The notes under the pieces: generated by a model
Databases searched by the model: none
The model's input: only the letters and a program-made list of their open reading frames with translations
Told to the model about the DNA's origin: nothing
Source: a virus
Length of the DNA: 64,000 nt
IMG/VR virus record: IMGVR_UViG_3300035157_001159
Location: 24,618-88,617 of that record
Reading direction: 5' to 3' (one strand)
Shown here: one piece after another, positions 1 to 9,537 of the stretch
Layout of the letters: each line of letters opens with the position of its first letter
Numbering within the stretch: position 1 is the first letter of the stretch
Program-made: the position numbers and the translations under genes

Positions 1-1
1 T

Positions 2-1174
2 AAGAAGTATGGAACCACCTTCTATTCATTCTCATTAGCTGATGGTCCTGGTGATGCTTATCAGAATACTATGTTCATTAATTCTGGTACTTATGTTGAA
101 GTAATGAATTGTATGGGGATACATCATAATAAGAATGAGGGTGGTTTTGGTGATGATGATATCTTTGAGTATGGTTATTTTTGTGGTGTAATGGGTGAAG
201 AGAGACAATATGCTCCTTATTGTGCTGTACATAATGGATATGTTAATATGGATGATTATCTAGAAACATCCAATCAAATTAGCTATGGATCTTTTTATCG
301 ATTCTGTAAGCCAACTAATTCAAATGACGCTGCATTAAAAATACATTGGTATAAAGGAAACAATGCCCAAGATCCTAATTTTTCTATATTGTCTTTTGTA
401 CAAACAGTTAATACAGAAGCTATTACTTGGTTTACTTTTAGTATTCCAAAAGGACCTCAATTTATGAATCCAAATCCTGGAATTGATTATGATGAACTCT
501 ATAATGGATCAATTACTCGATTTGGTCATGATAGAGAAACTAATTATTATTCAAGTGAAGTTAAGAATGGATGGGATGATTCTGTTTTTGTTACTGCTAC
601 TCGTATCCCAGGATGGACAGCTGATTCAAAAAGTACAGTAAGTGATCCTCCTACACTATACACAAAATGTAGAGACGCAATGTGGGGTTATTTAAGAACT
701 TATAGAGGACTTACTAATAGTGGTTGGACTAGTGCTGGTGGTAAGGCAGAAGTAGTATCTCGTTGGCAACCTTCTATAGCAACTTATAAAAGAGGTAATG
801 ATTATGATTGGAATAGTCATGGTACATTTTATTATAGGAATTCTGATATTGATAAGATTAGTAGTGCTACGTCTTCCGCAAACCAAACAACTGGTGTTTC
901 TGCCACCTCAGATTATTATAGACCAGTAAAAGGTATTCCTCTTCAGTCAAATCTTGTTCCTTGTCCATATTATCTACCAGATGATTTTGTATTAATTCAT
1001 ATAGGTGCTTCACCAGGAGATACTGAATATAGGCAGGGTGATACTATAACAGTTATATCTGGTGTTGAAGTTTACCAAATAATATATGCTTGTTATAATC
1101 AAGCTGAGTATGATTATGATGAAGCTGCTTCAAATTTAGTTAATGGTGTTCTTCTCTGTGCGAGGATTACTTAA
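2..1174 (+). CDS. Large virion structural protein, 3' portion (5' end outside window)
   Basis: The frame is open from base 2, so this is the C-terminal part (at least 390 residues) of a longer protein. It is rich in Tyr, Asn, Gly and Asp and has no membrane segment. It ends in a motif (YGVLLCARIT-like, here NGVLLCARIT) that I associate with conserved cyanophage structural proteins, though I cannot name a T4 counterpart. The next gene starts on the last base of its stop codon, and fibre-like genes follow, so a tail or baseplate-associated virion role is inferred. Function beyond that is unknown. Confidence 0.75.
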   Translation, partial: KKYGTTFYSFSLADGPGDAYQNTMFINSGTYVEVMNCMGIHHNKNEGGFGDDDIFEYGYFCGVMGEERQYAPYCAVHNGYVNMDDYLETSNQISYGSFYRFCKPTNSNDAALKIHWYKGNNAQDPNFSILSFVQTVNTEAITWFTFSIPKGPQFMNPNPGIDYDELYNGSITRFGHDRETNYYSSEVKNGWDDSVFVTATRIPGWTADSKSTVSDPPTLYTKCRDAMWGYLRTYRGLTNSGWTSAGGKAEVVSRWQPSIATYKRGNDYDWNSHGTFYYRNSDIDKISSATSSANQTTGVSATSDYYRPVKGIPLQSNLVPCPYYLPDDFVLIHIGASPGDTEYRQGDTITVISGVEVYQIIYACYNQAEYDYDEAASNLVNGVLLCARIT

Positions 1175-1485
1175 TGACTGCTCATGATTTAACTAATTCT
1201 ATGTCATCTGGTGCTGCTTTATATGGCAATTTTCGAGATACTAATAATAGAAATATTAATGTTTCTAGAGAAGGTGGTGGTGTTAATATTGCGTATGAAG
1301 AGATGAGTCCTATAGATGAGGACAATGTTAGGACTAATTTTAGTTCTATTGTTAGGAGGATAAGTCCTACAGCTGTCCTTGAGGCATTTACTATGAATAA
1401 GTTATCAAGTTCTATTCGTGGATGGATAACTGGTCGAAGACCTGCTACGGGGCAACAATATCCTAGAGGATATTACAATAAATAA
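1174..1485 (+). CDS. Small conserved phage protein, likely virion-associated
   Basis: A 103-residue protein whose ATG overlaps the TAA of the preceding structural gene (TAATG), so the two are probably translationally coupled. It has no Cys, no membrane segment and an Arg/Gly/Tyr-rich C terminus (GRRPATGQQYPRGYYNK). I do not recognise the family. Position between structural genes suggests a virion or assembly role, which is inference only. Confidence 0.7.
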   Translation: MTAHDLTNSMSSGAALYGNFRDTNNRNINVSREGGGVNIAYEEMSPIDEDNVRTNFSSIVRRISPTAVLEAFTMNKLSSSIRGWITGRRPATGQQYPRGYYNK

Positions 1486-1507
1486 CATCTGGAGGATGAT
1501 GTAAAGT

Positions 1508-2002
1508 ATGGCCATACAATTTCCACAAGGTCCTGTTATTGGACAGGTTCATAATGAATCTGGTAAGAGTTGGGTTTTTGATGGGTTTACTTGGGTTGTT
1601 CAATTACAACTTCCTATTGGTTCGGCAACTACTCTTGGTGCTTTCAGAGTAGGAAGTGGTTTAGGGGTTGATCCTCAGACTGGAATTTTAACTGTTACTG
1701 ATGCTCCAGCACTTGCTGGAATATCTACTAGTGGATCTACTGCTTTTAATGATTTAACTGTTACTAATTTAAATGTAACTGGTACTCGTTTTGGTGAACT
1801 TGCTGGTGGAGAAAGCACAGTTGGGAGTAGTGGATTTTTATATAATGTAATATCATTTCCAAGAACAATTAGTGTTACTGAACATACATCAGTCACTCCA
1901 AATATGCTTGATGATATAGCATATGTTAAACATGAGGAAGTGTTAATTAATGAAGATGTAGATTTAACTATATCTGATGGAGACTTTATAATATTTCATT
2001 GA
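1508..2002 (+). CDS. Tail-fibre-like structural protein
   Basis: A 164-residue protein with a good Shine-Dalgarno (TGGAGGA) 10-15 bases before the ATG. The N-terminal part (about residues 1-35, PQGPVIGQVHNESGKSWVFDG) resembles the short domain that cyanophage fibres use before their repeats, including a Trp-rich FDGFTWVVQ patch. The middle has V-T-N-L-N-V-T-G type beta repeats found in trimeric fibres. It is probably a small fibre or fibre-attachment protein; the exact role is unknown. Confidence 0.65.
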   Translation: MAIQFPQGPVIGQVHNESGKSWVFDGFTWVVQLQLPIGSATTLGAFRVGSGLGVDPQTGILTVTDAPALAGISTSGSTAFNDLTVTNLNVTGTRFGELAGGESTVGSSGFLYNVISFPRTISVTEHTSVTPNMLDDIAYVKHEEVLINEDVDLTISDGDFIIFH

Positions 2003-2013
2003 TCTATGATCAG

Positions 2014-2021
2014 TATAAATA
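2014..2021 (+). promoter_or_regulatory. T4-type late promoter (TATAAATA)
   Basis: The exact octamer TATAAATA ends 22 nt before the ATG at 2044. This matches the T4 late -10-like element recognised by gp55, and the spacing recurs before many structural genes in this window. Confidence 0.75.
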
Positions 2022-2043
2022 CAATTAACATTGGTAATAAGTA

Positions 2044-3579
2044 ATGTCTAGGCTTAGAGCAGATAAATTTGTTAATAAGGCCGCTGCTGGTGCACCAGAA
2101 TTAACTTATGGAGCAAACATACCAGTTAGTGGTACTCTTACTGGTGATGGGGGAGTTAATATAAGTGGAGTTTGTACTGCTGGTAAATTTGTAGGAGATG
2201 GATCGGGACTATCAGGTGTTACCGCATCTGGTACAGGTATTGTTTGTTTAGAGGATGAATCTCTAGTTGGTACAGCAGGTACTTTTAATTTTGGAACAAA
2301 TATTTCAGTAAGTCCAGTTTCTGCTGGTGTTGCAACAATAACTTCAGTTAATACAGATACAAATACTACTTATGGTATGCTACCTGTATTGGATGGTAGT
2401 AATGTTAAATTAAGATTAGCTGGATCAGATGGATCTGAAGATGATACTCTATTAACAGCAGGTACAGGTATTTCTTTTGCTGGACTTACTGCTAATGGAT
2501 TCACAATAGAAAGTTCAATAGTTGGTTTATCAAATGTTGTAGAAGATACTACTCCTCAACTTGGTGGTAATTTAGATCTTAATAGTAAAATTATTGAAGG
2601 TACGGGTACTATTAATATTACGGGTGGTGTATCAGCGACTATATTTACTGGTGCTTTTAATGGTGCTGCTAATGGATTAAGTGGTACTCCAGATATTGCT
2701 GTAAGAAATATTGTTGCTGCTGCTGCGACCTTCACTGGTGACGTAAGCATTGGTGGAACTCTAACTTATGAAGACGTAACTAATGTTGACGTATTGGGTA
2801 TATCCACATTTGCTAATGATGTTTATTTTGAATCAAATTACAGTGGCCTTGATGCTGATGCCATGTATTGGGATACGAGTAATGGAGCACTTCAGTTCCA
2901 AGACTCTGTTAAGATATACATGGGTCCAACTTCCACATCAGTTGCTTCGACTCAACCAGGTCCTGGTGCTGGATTAGAAATAGAAGGAAATTCTAGTTAT
3001 GGACTTATAAAAGGAACAAATAATATATTAATTAGAGCTGCTCAGTATGGTGGTAATGGTGAAGTTGAAATTCAAGGTGCTACTAGTAACAAGGGTATAA
3101 AAGTTACAGGTGGTGCTGGAGTACAGATATACTATAATGATAATGAAAAAATAGTTACTACTAACACAGGAGCGATAGTTACTGGAGTATTAACTGCTAC
3201 TACATTTAGTGGTCCTGTTGTTACTGATGATTTAACTATAGGTTCAACGGTTGGAATCGCAACCTCAGGTGGAGTGTTTACAGCAGTTCCTGGAGCACCT
3301 GAAGATTTAAATATTTTCCCTGTTGCTACTGAAGATTATAAGTCTATTGAGTATACGGTTCATTTCACTAATGGAAATAATATACAAGCACAGAAGATCC
3401 TAGTGATGCAGAATGGATCATCCGCATATTATACTGAGTATGCGATTATGTCTAATCCAAATAAGATAGCATCTCTTGGAGCAATAGTTAGTGGTGGTAA
3501 CTGTAAATTACAAGCAACACCTGAATCTGGTATAAGTGGTGTAACCACCTTTAGATTAGTTAGACAAACTATACTATAG
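2044..3579 (+). CDS. Tail fibre-like protein with beta-repeat shaft
   Basis: A 511-residue protein that follows a late promoter. The N terminus (RLRADKFVNKAAAGAPELTYGA) is typical of cyanophage fibre proteins. The shaft is built of short beta repeats (SGTLTGDGG, AGKFVGDGSGLSGVTASGTG, GVLTATTFSGPVVTDDLTIG) that alternate Gly, Ser, Thr and Val, as in trimeric fibres. The C-terminal ~95 residues (from about 415) lose the repeats and may form a compact distal domain with alternating aromatic and basic residues. Receptor or host-surface contact is inferred. Confidence 0.7.
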   Translation: MSRLRADKFVNKAAAGAPELTYGANIPVSGTLTGDGGVNISGVCTAGKFVGDGSGLSGVTASGTGIVCLEDESLVGTAGTFNFGTNISVSPVSAGVATITSVNTDTNTTYGMLPVLDGSNVKLRLAGSDGSEDDTLLTAGTGISFAGLTANGFTIESSIVGLSNVVEDTTPQLGGNLDLNSKIIEGTGTINITGGVSATIFTGAFNGAANGLSGTPDIAVRNIVAAAATFTGDVSIGGTLTYEDVTNVDVLGISTFANDVYFESNYSGLDADAMYWDTSNGALQFQDSVKIYMGPTSTSVASTQPGPGAGLEIEGNSSYGLIKGTNNILIRAAQYGGNGEVEIQGATSNKGIKVTGGAGVQIYYNDNEKIVTTNTGAIVTGVLTATTFSGPVVTDDLTIGSTVGIATSGGVFTAVPGAPEDLNIFPVATEDYKSIEYTVHFTNGNNIQAQKILVMQNGSSAYYTEYAIMSNPNKIASLGAIVSGGNCKLQATPESGISGVTTFRLVRQTIL

Positions 3580-3587
3580 TGTGAAAC

Positions 3588-6032
3588 ATGGTAGGTATTG
3601 GAACGACAACAATAACTCCTAAATTTCAGGAGTGGTTAAAAACACAACCTAAAGAACCTGTAGGTGATGTAAAAAAGAAATATGTTGTTACTTGTAATGA
3701 ACCAAAAGATTGGACAAGTATACATCAAGTATTACTTAAGGATGGTACTTTAGAAGACAATATCCCAAACCAATCTGTACAATGTTCTGATGTTAAGCAA
3801 CATAGTTCCACTAGAGGAACTTATATATTAAATGAAACTGAGGTTGCTGATTTACGTAAGCATCCAAAAGTAAAGGATGTTAATATTGACACTGCTTCTT
3901 ATCCTGGTACTTATATGCCAGATCCAGCAGCGATTTCAGATGCTGTAGTACAAACTTCAAGATACGCAAATACTGTTAAAAATTATAGGGGTGATCCTGC
4001 CACCTTCCTTCCTGCTAGTCCAGGAGCATCAGAGAAAGATCGTACTAGTTATCAATTGATGAGGTGTCAGCAGAAGAGTAATCCTTGGGGAAACAATGTT
4101 AACCAAGTATTAGATGATAAACCTGCTCTTTATGGATCTGGTAAGGATGTTGATGTTATAGTTGCTGATCAGGCTGCTTGGTTAGGTCATATAGAATTTC
4201 AAAATAATTTAGGAGGACCAACTCTTTATGAGGGTGGAAATACTTTAACAAGGAAAAATATATCTACTACTTCAGGATCATGTGATGTATTAGATCTTGT
4301 ATTGGATGCTCCATATTATATTGATCCTGATTATTTTAATGCTAATCCTGCAGGAAGATTAACTACTCGTTGGGATGGTACAACTGTTCCTCTTGAGTCT
4401 GTTGCTTTAGGATGGTGGACTGATGGTTCTAAGAGATCGGCAATATTTGCTAATATAGGAACTGTTGATCTTGCTAGTAGTGGATATACTAGAGATAGAT
4501 GTAATGGTAGTAATGTTACGATGCCAACTCATGGTAGTAATGATTATCATGGAACACCATGTGCTTCTTTAGCTTACGGTAGAAATTATGGTTGGGCATT
4601 CAATGCTAACAAATGGTATATTAATGCTTATGGTACATATTCAACAGGAGTAGAAAAATATTTTGACATTGCAAAAATATTCCATCAGAATAAACCAATT
4701 AATAATACTTATGGTACAAGGGATGCTACAATAAGTAGTAATAGTTTTGGATATAGAAAGGATCTTCCAAACCAAGCATATCATTTTTACCGTAAAGGAC
4801 TTTCTGGACTACTAACTCAAAGTTATTCTATAGATGTAACTGCTGCTGGATCTGGTGCTTATACACTTTCGGGAACTGATAAGGCTGGAAATGTTAGTGG
4901 TAATAATCCAACAATTACATGTAACGCAGGAGATACTCTTAACTTTGTTGTTGATGCTACAGGACATCCATTTTGGATAAAGACTACTGCTGGAACAGGA
5001 ACAGGAAATCAAGCAACTGGTGTTACTAATGGTGGTACAGTATCAGGAACAGTTACTTGGACACCAAGTGCTGCTGGAACATATTATTATCAGTGTGAAT
5101 ATCATGGTGGTATGGTTGGGCAGATTGATGTTGGTAATTCACAGGCTGCTGGTACTCAATATACTGCATTGAGTCAAGTACCTTTTATGGATAATTTTTG
5201 GCAGGGTGCTATAAGATTTGAGTATGTTGGAAATAGTTTGGTTACTGCTGGTGATGAAATGATTGCTGCTGGTGTTATTTTTGTTTGTTCTTCGGGTAAT
5301 ACAAATCAGAAATTGGTTAAGGCAGATCACCCAGATTATAATAATTATTGGTCAACTGCTGGTGACGGTTCTTATGCCAATTCTCAGACATTTGCTTGGG
5401 GTTTTCAAACATATAATAGTATTAATAGACAGGGATTTCCTGGAATGATAGGTAAGACAAGCGAAAATGTATATAGAACTATACCTGTTGGTGCTATGGA
5501 TACTGATTTAGAATCAACTTCAGGGACTGGGCAAGAGAGAAAAATTGTTTATAGTAATATGGGAAACTTAGTTCCATTTTATGCTCCTGCTTATGATGTT
5601 CTTTCTGGATGTGATAGTAATACTAACACAAGATATAATAGATATGATGCGTATTATACTATAAATGGTAATCAGTCTGTTGAATCTGAGGATTGTAGAT
5701 TTGGTGGTACTAGTGCTGCTTGTCCTATAGCATGTGGATTGATTGCTACTAAACTTCAATATAATAGGGAATGGTCTGTTGAGGATGTTTTAGATTGGGT
5801 TACTAATCAGGTTGGCACTTTGGATGCTGCTGATTTTTTTACTGGAACAGAATCTCAAACCTTTAATGATTCAGAATGGACTGATCAGAATAATACTCAA
5901 GGTGGAGAACCTATTATAATCTGGGATGCTGCTACAGGAAATGAGACAGAATCTGGTGATGAGAAAATACAATTAAGATTTAGGAATGCTGGTGGTATCC
6001 AAATAAGTGGAGTCAACTTTATAAATACCTAA
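3588..6032 (+). CDS. Subtilisin-like (S8) peptidase with inserted plastocyanin-like domain
   Basis: An 814-residue protein. The subtilase triad can be placed at D194 (VIVADQAAWLGHIEF), H321 (HGTPCASLAYG) and S709 (GGTSAACPIACG), matching the family's DTG, HGT and GTSxAxP motifs in order. Between H321 and S709, residues about 412-515 form a cupredoxin-like domain with H460 (GHPFW) and the C503-x2-H506-x2-M509 set (QCEYHGGM), i.e. all four type-1 copper ligands. There is no signal peptide, and the gene lies in the fibre block, so a virion-borne protease or self-processing structural protein is likely. The first Asp motif is unusual (ADQ for DTG), so activity is not assured. Copper binding is inferred from the ligands. 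Confidence 0.8.
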   Translation: MVGIGTTTITPKFQEWLKTQPKEPVGDVKKKYVVTCNEPKDWTSIHQVLLKDGTLEDNIPNQSVQCSDVKQHSSTRGTYILNETEVADLRKHPKVKDVNIDTASYPGTYMPDPAAISDAVVQTSRYANTVKNYRGDPATFLPASPGASEKDRTSYQLMRCQQKSNPWGNNVNQVLDDKPALYGSGKDVDVIVADQAAWLGHIEFQNNLGGPTLYEGGNTLTRKNISTTSGSCDVLDLVLDAPYYIDPDYFNANPAGRLTTRWDGTTVPLESVALGWWTDGSKRSAIFANIGTVDLASSGYTRDRCNGSNVTMPTHGSNDYHGTPCASLAYGRNYGWAFNANKWYINAYGTYSTGVEKYFDIAKIFHQNKPINNTYGTRDATISSNSFGYRKDLPNQAYHFYRKGLSGLLTQSYSIDVTAAGSGAYTLSGTDKAGNVSGNNPTITCNAGDTLNFVVDATGHPFWIKTTAGTGTGNQATGVTNGGTVSGTVTWTPSAAGTYYYQCEYHGGMVGQIDVGNSQAAGTQYTALSQVPFMDNFWQGAIRFEYVGNSLVTAGDEMIAAGVIFVCSSGNTNQKLVKADHPDYNNYWSTAGDGSYANSQTFAWGFQTYNSINRQGFPGMIGKTSENVYRTIPVGAMDTDLESTSGTGQERKIVYSNMGNLVPFYAPAYDVLSGCDSNTNTRYNRYDAYYTINGNQSVESEDCRFGGTSAACPIACGLIATKLQYNREWSVEDVLDWVTNQVGTLDAADFFTGTESQTFNDSEWTDQNNTQGGEPIIIWDAATGNETESGDEKIQLRFRNAGGIQISGVNFINT
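6020..6027 (+). promoter_or_regulatory. T4-type late promoter (TATAAATA)
   Basis: TATAAATA lies inside the last codons of the subtilase gene, 16 nt before the ATG at 6044. It has the same sequence and polarity as the other late-promoter candidates. Confidence 0.65.
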
Positions 6033-6043
6033 AAAACTTAACT

Positions 6044-6553
6044 ATGGCACAAAAAGGTTTTGGTGTAAAGGAGTTAAATATAGCAGCGGCTGCTTCTGGT
6101 AATCCTGCCATAGAAGCTGTTACTGATGAGTTAGATTTAAAAGCTGCTAAGATTGGTATAAGCACCGATATTCAAGTTGGTAGAAATGTAAATGCTGTTG
6201 GTATATTAACTGCCTCTTCTGTCAATGATGATGCAGGTAATGTTAGACAGATAGTTAGTAATTCTAAGTCATCTACCTATCAGATAGTAAAGGGTGATGT
6301 TGGTGAATTAATTAATACTACTGCTGGTGTTACGATTCCAGCAAACCTTACTCCAGCATTTACTGCTGGAGATGCGATTACAATTTATAATAATAGTGCT
6401 AGTGATATTACAATAACTCAAGGTTCATCAGTTACAATGTATCAAGCAGGTACTTCAAATACTGGTAACAGGGTTCTGGCACAGAGAGGAGTTGCTACTG
6501 TATTATGTGTAGGAACTAATACGTTTACAATTATTGGCGGTGGTCTGAGTTAG
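6044..6553 (+). CDS. Small fibre-like structural protein
   Basis: A 169-residue protein beginning MAQKGFGVKELNIAAAASGNP, followed by DLKAAKIGISTDIQVGRNVNAVGILTAS-type beta repeats seen in cyanophage fibres. The C-terminal ~100 residues are a Thr/Ile/Val-rich all-beta domain ending IIGGG. A late promoter sits just upstream. It is probably a virion accessory or fibre protein; no enzymatic motif is seen. Confidence 0.6.
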   Translation: MAQKGFGVKELNIAAAASGNPAIEAVTDELDLKAAKIGISTDIQVGRNVNAVGILTASSVNDDAGNVRQIVSNSKSSTYQIVKGDVGELINTTAGVTIPANLTPAFTAGDAITIYNNSASDITITQGSSVTMYQAGTSNTGNRVLAQRGVATVLCVGTNTFTIIGGGLS

Positions 6554-6564
6554 GGGGATTTAAA

Positions 6565-9525
6565 ATGCCCATACAACAGGCACTACTTCACGAACCACCA
6601 GCAGCAACAACTGTTGTTGGACAGCAAGAATATACATCACCAGGATCCTATAGTTGGACTTGTCCATCTGAGGTGAATGAAGTTCATGTTGTATGTATAG
6701 GTGGTGGCGGTGGTGGTCAAACACAAGACTTCGCAGCAGGTGGAGGTGGTGGACTTGGATGGAAAAATAATATTCCAGTAAATCCAGGTCAAGTTTATTC
6801 TGTTGTAGTTGGTAATGGAGGAACTCAAAATACTTCTGGTGGAACTGATGGTGGAGATTCATATTTTATAAACCCAACTACTGTTAAAGGTGGTGGTGGA
6901 AAAGGTAATAATCAAGGTGGTGGAGATTTTGTTGGTGATGGTGGTGGTACTGGTGGTGATCATCAAGTATATGGTGGAGGCGGTGGAGCTGGTGGATATT
7001 CTGGAAATGGTAATTCACAATCTGGTGGTGCTGGTGGATATGGTTCTGCTAATGGTTTAACTGGTGGTGGTGCTGGTGGTGGGGGAGTAGGAATATATGG
7101 TGAAGGTACTAGTGGTTCTAATTCTCCAGTTAATAACACCAGTGGTCAATCCATGCCTGGTGGTGGTGGAGGATCGGGTGGAAATAGTGGTACAAGTGGA
7201 ACTGTACCAAGTTTTAGTGGTGGATATTATGGTCTAGTTGCTGGTGGTCCTGGTGGTAATTATGGTGGAGGTGCTGGTGGAGGTTCTGGTTCCCAATACG
7301 GTACAATTCTTGCTGGTAATGGTGGACAAGGTGCTGTAAGAATTATATGGGGTGTTGTTAATGGTGTCAGTAGAGCATTTCCAAATACATTAACTTCTAA
7401 TCAAAACTCTTCATCAACCTATGCTCTTAATGCCCCTAATAATGTAGATGAGGGTAGTAGTTTTACAACAAATGTCACTACTGGAAATGTTTCTGATGGA
7501 ACAACTTTATATTGGAGATTGACTGGTATAGATTCTTCTGATTTAACTTCTGGATCTTTAACTGGTTCAGGAACTGTTTCATCTGGTGGATTTAGTTTTT
7601 CTCATACTGTTGCTGCTGATATTTCAACTGAAGGTGAAGAAGTTATTTACATTGCATTATATACTGATGCTGGATATACTACATTAGTGGCAGCAGCAAA
7701 CGTAGTTATAAATGATACTTCATTTGATCCTGTTGGTGAATCAATATACACTGAAGAAGGATCCTATAGTTGGGTTTGTCCTGCGAATGTGACAAGTGTA
7801 TCTGTTGTTTGTGTTGGTTCTGGTTCTACTTCAGTTACAAGTAATAATGGTAATGAGGGATGTTCTGGTGGTGGACTTGGATATATTAATAATTATTCTG
7901 TAACACCAGGACAAACTTATGCTGTTCAAGTAGGAGGACCAAATGGACAAAATAATGCTCCTTGGGTAAGTGGAACAGGAAGTACATATTATGAAGGTCC
8001 AGCTGATTCATTCTTTGTCAATAGAACTACTGTAAAAGGTGGTGGTGGTTGGACTAATTCAAATGGTTATGGTGGGTTTAGTGTTAATCGTGGAGATTTT
8101 GTTGGTGATGGTGGTGGTAATGGTGGCGGTGGTGGTAGTAGATATGGTGGTAGTCAATACGCTTCTGGAGATGGTGGAGGCGGTGGAGCTGGTGGATATT
8201 CTGGAGACGGTGGATCTGGTGGAAGAGCAGGATGGTCATATTATCAATATGCTGGACTAGCAGGATCACCTGGTACTGGTGGTGCTGGTGGTGGCGGTGG
8301 CGGTGGCGGTAGTGCTGGAGGTGGTGCTCCTGGTGGTGGTGTAGGAATATATGGTGAAGGTGGAAATGGTGAAGGTGGAGTAAGATATGGTGGTGGACCT
8401 GGTGGATATGGTCCTGGTAAAGGAGGTGGTGGATCAAAAGATCCTTATGGTGATGGTGGACATGGAAGTAGTATAGGTGGTCAAGCAATACAAAATGGTG
8501 GTGATATTTTTAGTTATCCTGGTGATTCTCAACGAAGAGTAGCTGGTAATTATGGTGCTGGTGGAACACCGTGGACAATTTCTGCTAAAGGTGCTGTAAG
8601 AATTATGTGGGGAAGTGGAAGATCATTCCCAAATAATGCTCTTGCTGAAGCTACTAATAGGGCTGAGACTCAAGTTACTGGTGGACAACAATTTACTACA
8701 GCAGGAACATTTACTTGGACATGTCCTGTAGGTGTAACTTCTATATCTGCAGTTGCTATTGGTGGTGGTGGCGGTGGTCAATCATCAGGTAATTATCAGG
8801 GACAACCTGGATATGATGGACAAGGTGGAGGTGGTGGTGCTTTGGTATATAGAAATTATATTCCAGTAGTAGCAGGACAGGATTATAAAGTTGTTGTTGG
8901 TGCTGGAGGTGCTGCTGCTCAAGGTGTTGGTAATTTAAATGCTGGACAGACTGAAGCTCAGAGAGGTGGTGATACTACTTTTGGTATAGATGGTGTAAAT
9001 ATTTTACTTCATGCTGAAGGTGGAGCTGGTGGAGTTAAAAGAACAAATCTTAGTTTAAGGATGGGTGGAAGACCAATGACTGGAATTGGTTATAGTGGTG
9101 GTGATGGTGGTCAAGCAACTGGATGTTCTGCTGGTGGAGGTGCTGGTGGATATAGTGGTGAAGGTGGTGAAGGTGGATATGCAAATACTGCTGGAACTAA
9201 TGGTGCTGGTGGTGGAGCTGGTGGTGGCGGTGCAAGTTATTATGGAGGTAGTGGTGGCGGTGGAGGTACTGGTTTAAACGGTGAAGGTACTAGTGGTGCT
9301 GCTGGATCAGGTATAAATGGTGGTGGCGGTGGATCAGGTGGTAATACTGGTTCTAATGGTCAAACCTATGGTGGTAATAATGGTGCTGGCGGTGCTGGTG
9401 CATCTCCTGGTGGAGGAGGTGGTGGTGGATATTCCAATCCAGGTGGTTCAAATGGTGCTGGTGCTGTAGGTGGATTAAGAATTATCTGGGGATCTGGTCG
9501 AACATTCCCATCAAACGCAACTTAA
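6565..9525 (+). CDS. Giant glycine-rich adhesin-like tail protein, three modules
   Basis: A 986-residue protein made of three glycine-rich modules. Each starts with YTSxGxYSWxCP, continues VxxVVCIGGGGG and DSYFINxTTVKGGGG, then GDGGG, GGGAGGYSGNG and GGVGIYGEGTSG, and ends GAVRIIWGxGRxFPN. Modules span about residues 20-270, 393-695 and 707-985. Between the first two, residues about 275-390 form a non-glycine domain (NVDEGSSFTTNVTT...GEEVIYIALY) that resembles Calx-beta/Ig-like folds. Poly-Gly loop arrays recall T-even adhesin gp38 and the Pfam Gly_rich_2 type. Role in host-surface recognition is inferred. The next gene has a strong AAGGAGAGA Shine-Dalgarno. Confidence 0.75.
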   Translation: MPIQQALLHEPPAATTVVGQQEYTSPGSYSWTCPSEVNEVHVVCIGGGGGGQTQDFAAGGGGGLGWKNNIPVNPGQVYSVVVGNGGTQNTSGGTDGGDSYFINPTTVKGGGGKGNNQGGGDFVGDGGGTGGDHQVYGGGGGAGGYSGNGNSQSGGAGGYGSANGLTGGGAGGGGVGIYGEGTSGSNSPVNNTSGQSMPGGGGGSGGNSGTSGTVPSFSGGYYGLVAGGPGGNYGGGAGGGSGSQYGTILAGNGGQGAVRIIWGVVNGVSRAFPNTLTSNQNSSSTYALNAPNNVDEGSSFTTNVTTGNVSDGTTLYWRLTGIDSSDLTSGSLTGSGTVSSGGFSFSHTVAADISTEGEEVIYIALYTDAGYTTLVAAANVVINDTSFDPVGESIYTEEGSYSWVCPANVTSVSVVCVGSGSTSVTSNNGNEGCSGGGLGYINNYSVTPGQTYAVQVGGPNGQNNAPWVSGTGSTYYEGPADSFFVNRTTVKGGGGWTNSNGYGGFSVNRGDFVGDGGGNGGGGGSRYGGSQYASGDGGGGGAGGYSGDGGSGGRAGWSYYQYAGLAGSPGTGGAGGGGGGGGSAGGGAPGGGVGIYGEGGNGEGGVRYGGGPGGYGPGKGGGGSKDPYGDGGHGSSIGGQAIQNGGDIFSYPGDSQRRVAGNYGAGGTPWTISAKGAVRIMWGSGRSFPNNALAEATNRAETQVTGGQQFTTAGTFTWTCPVGVTSISAVAIGGGGGGQSSGNYQGQPGYDGQGGGGGALVYRNYIPVVAGQDYKVVVGAGGAAAQGVGNLNAGQTEAQRGGDTTFGIDGVNILLHAEGGAGGVKRTNLSLRMGGRPMTGIGYSGGDGGQATGCSAGGGAGGYSGEGGEGGYANTAGTNGAGGGAGGGGASYYGGSGGGGGTGLNGEGTSGAAGSGINGGGGGSGGNTGSNGQTYGGNNGAGGAGASPGGGGGGGYSNPGGSNGAGAVGGLRIIWGSGRTFPSNAT

Positions 9526-9537
9526 GGAGAGAGAGAT

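Noticed and set aside
8084-8488. Long His-rich open frame on the minus strand within a glycine-rich gene
   Set aside because: It is the antisense of GGT/GGA glycine runs, which read as CAC/CAT/CCA codons; no Shine-Dalgarno and several similar frames occur opposite every glycine tract (10.8, 11.2, 12.2, 12.6 and 13.6 kb).
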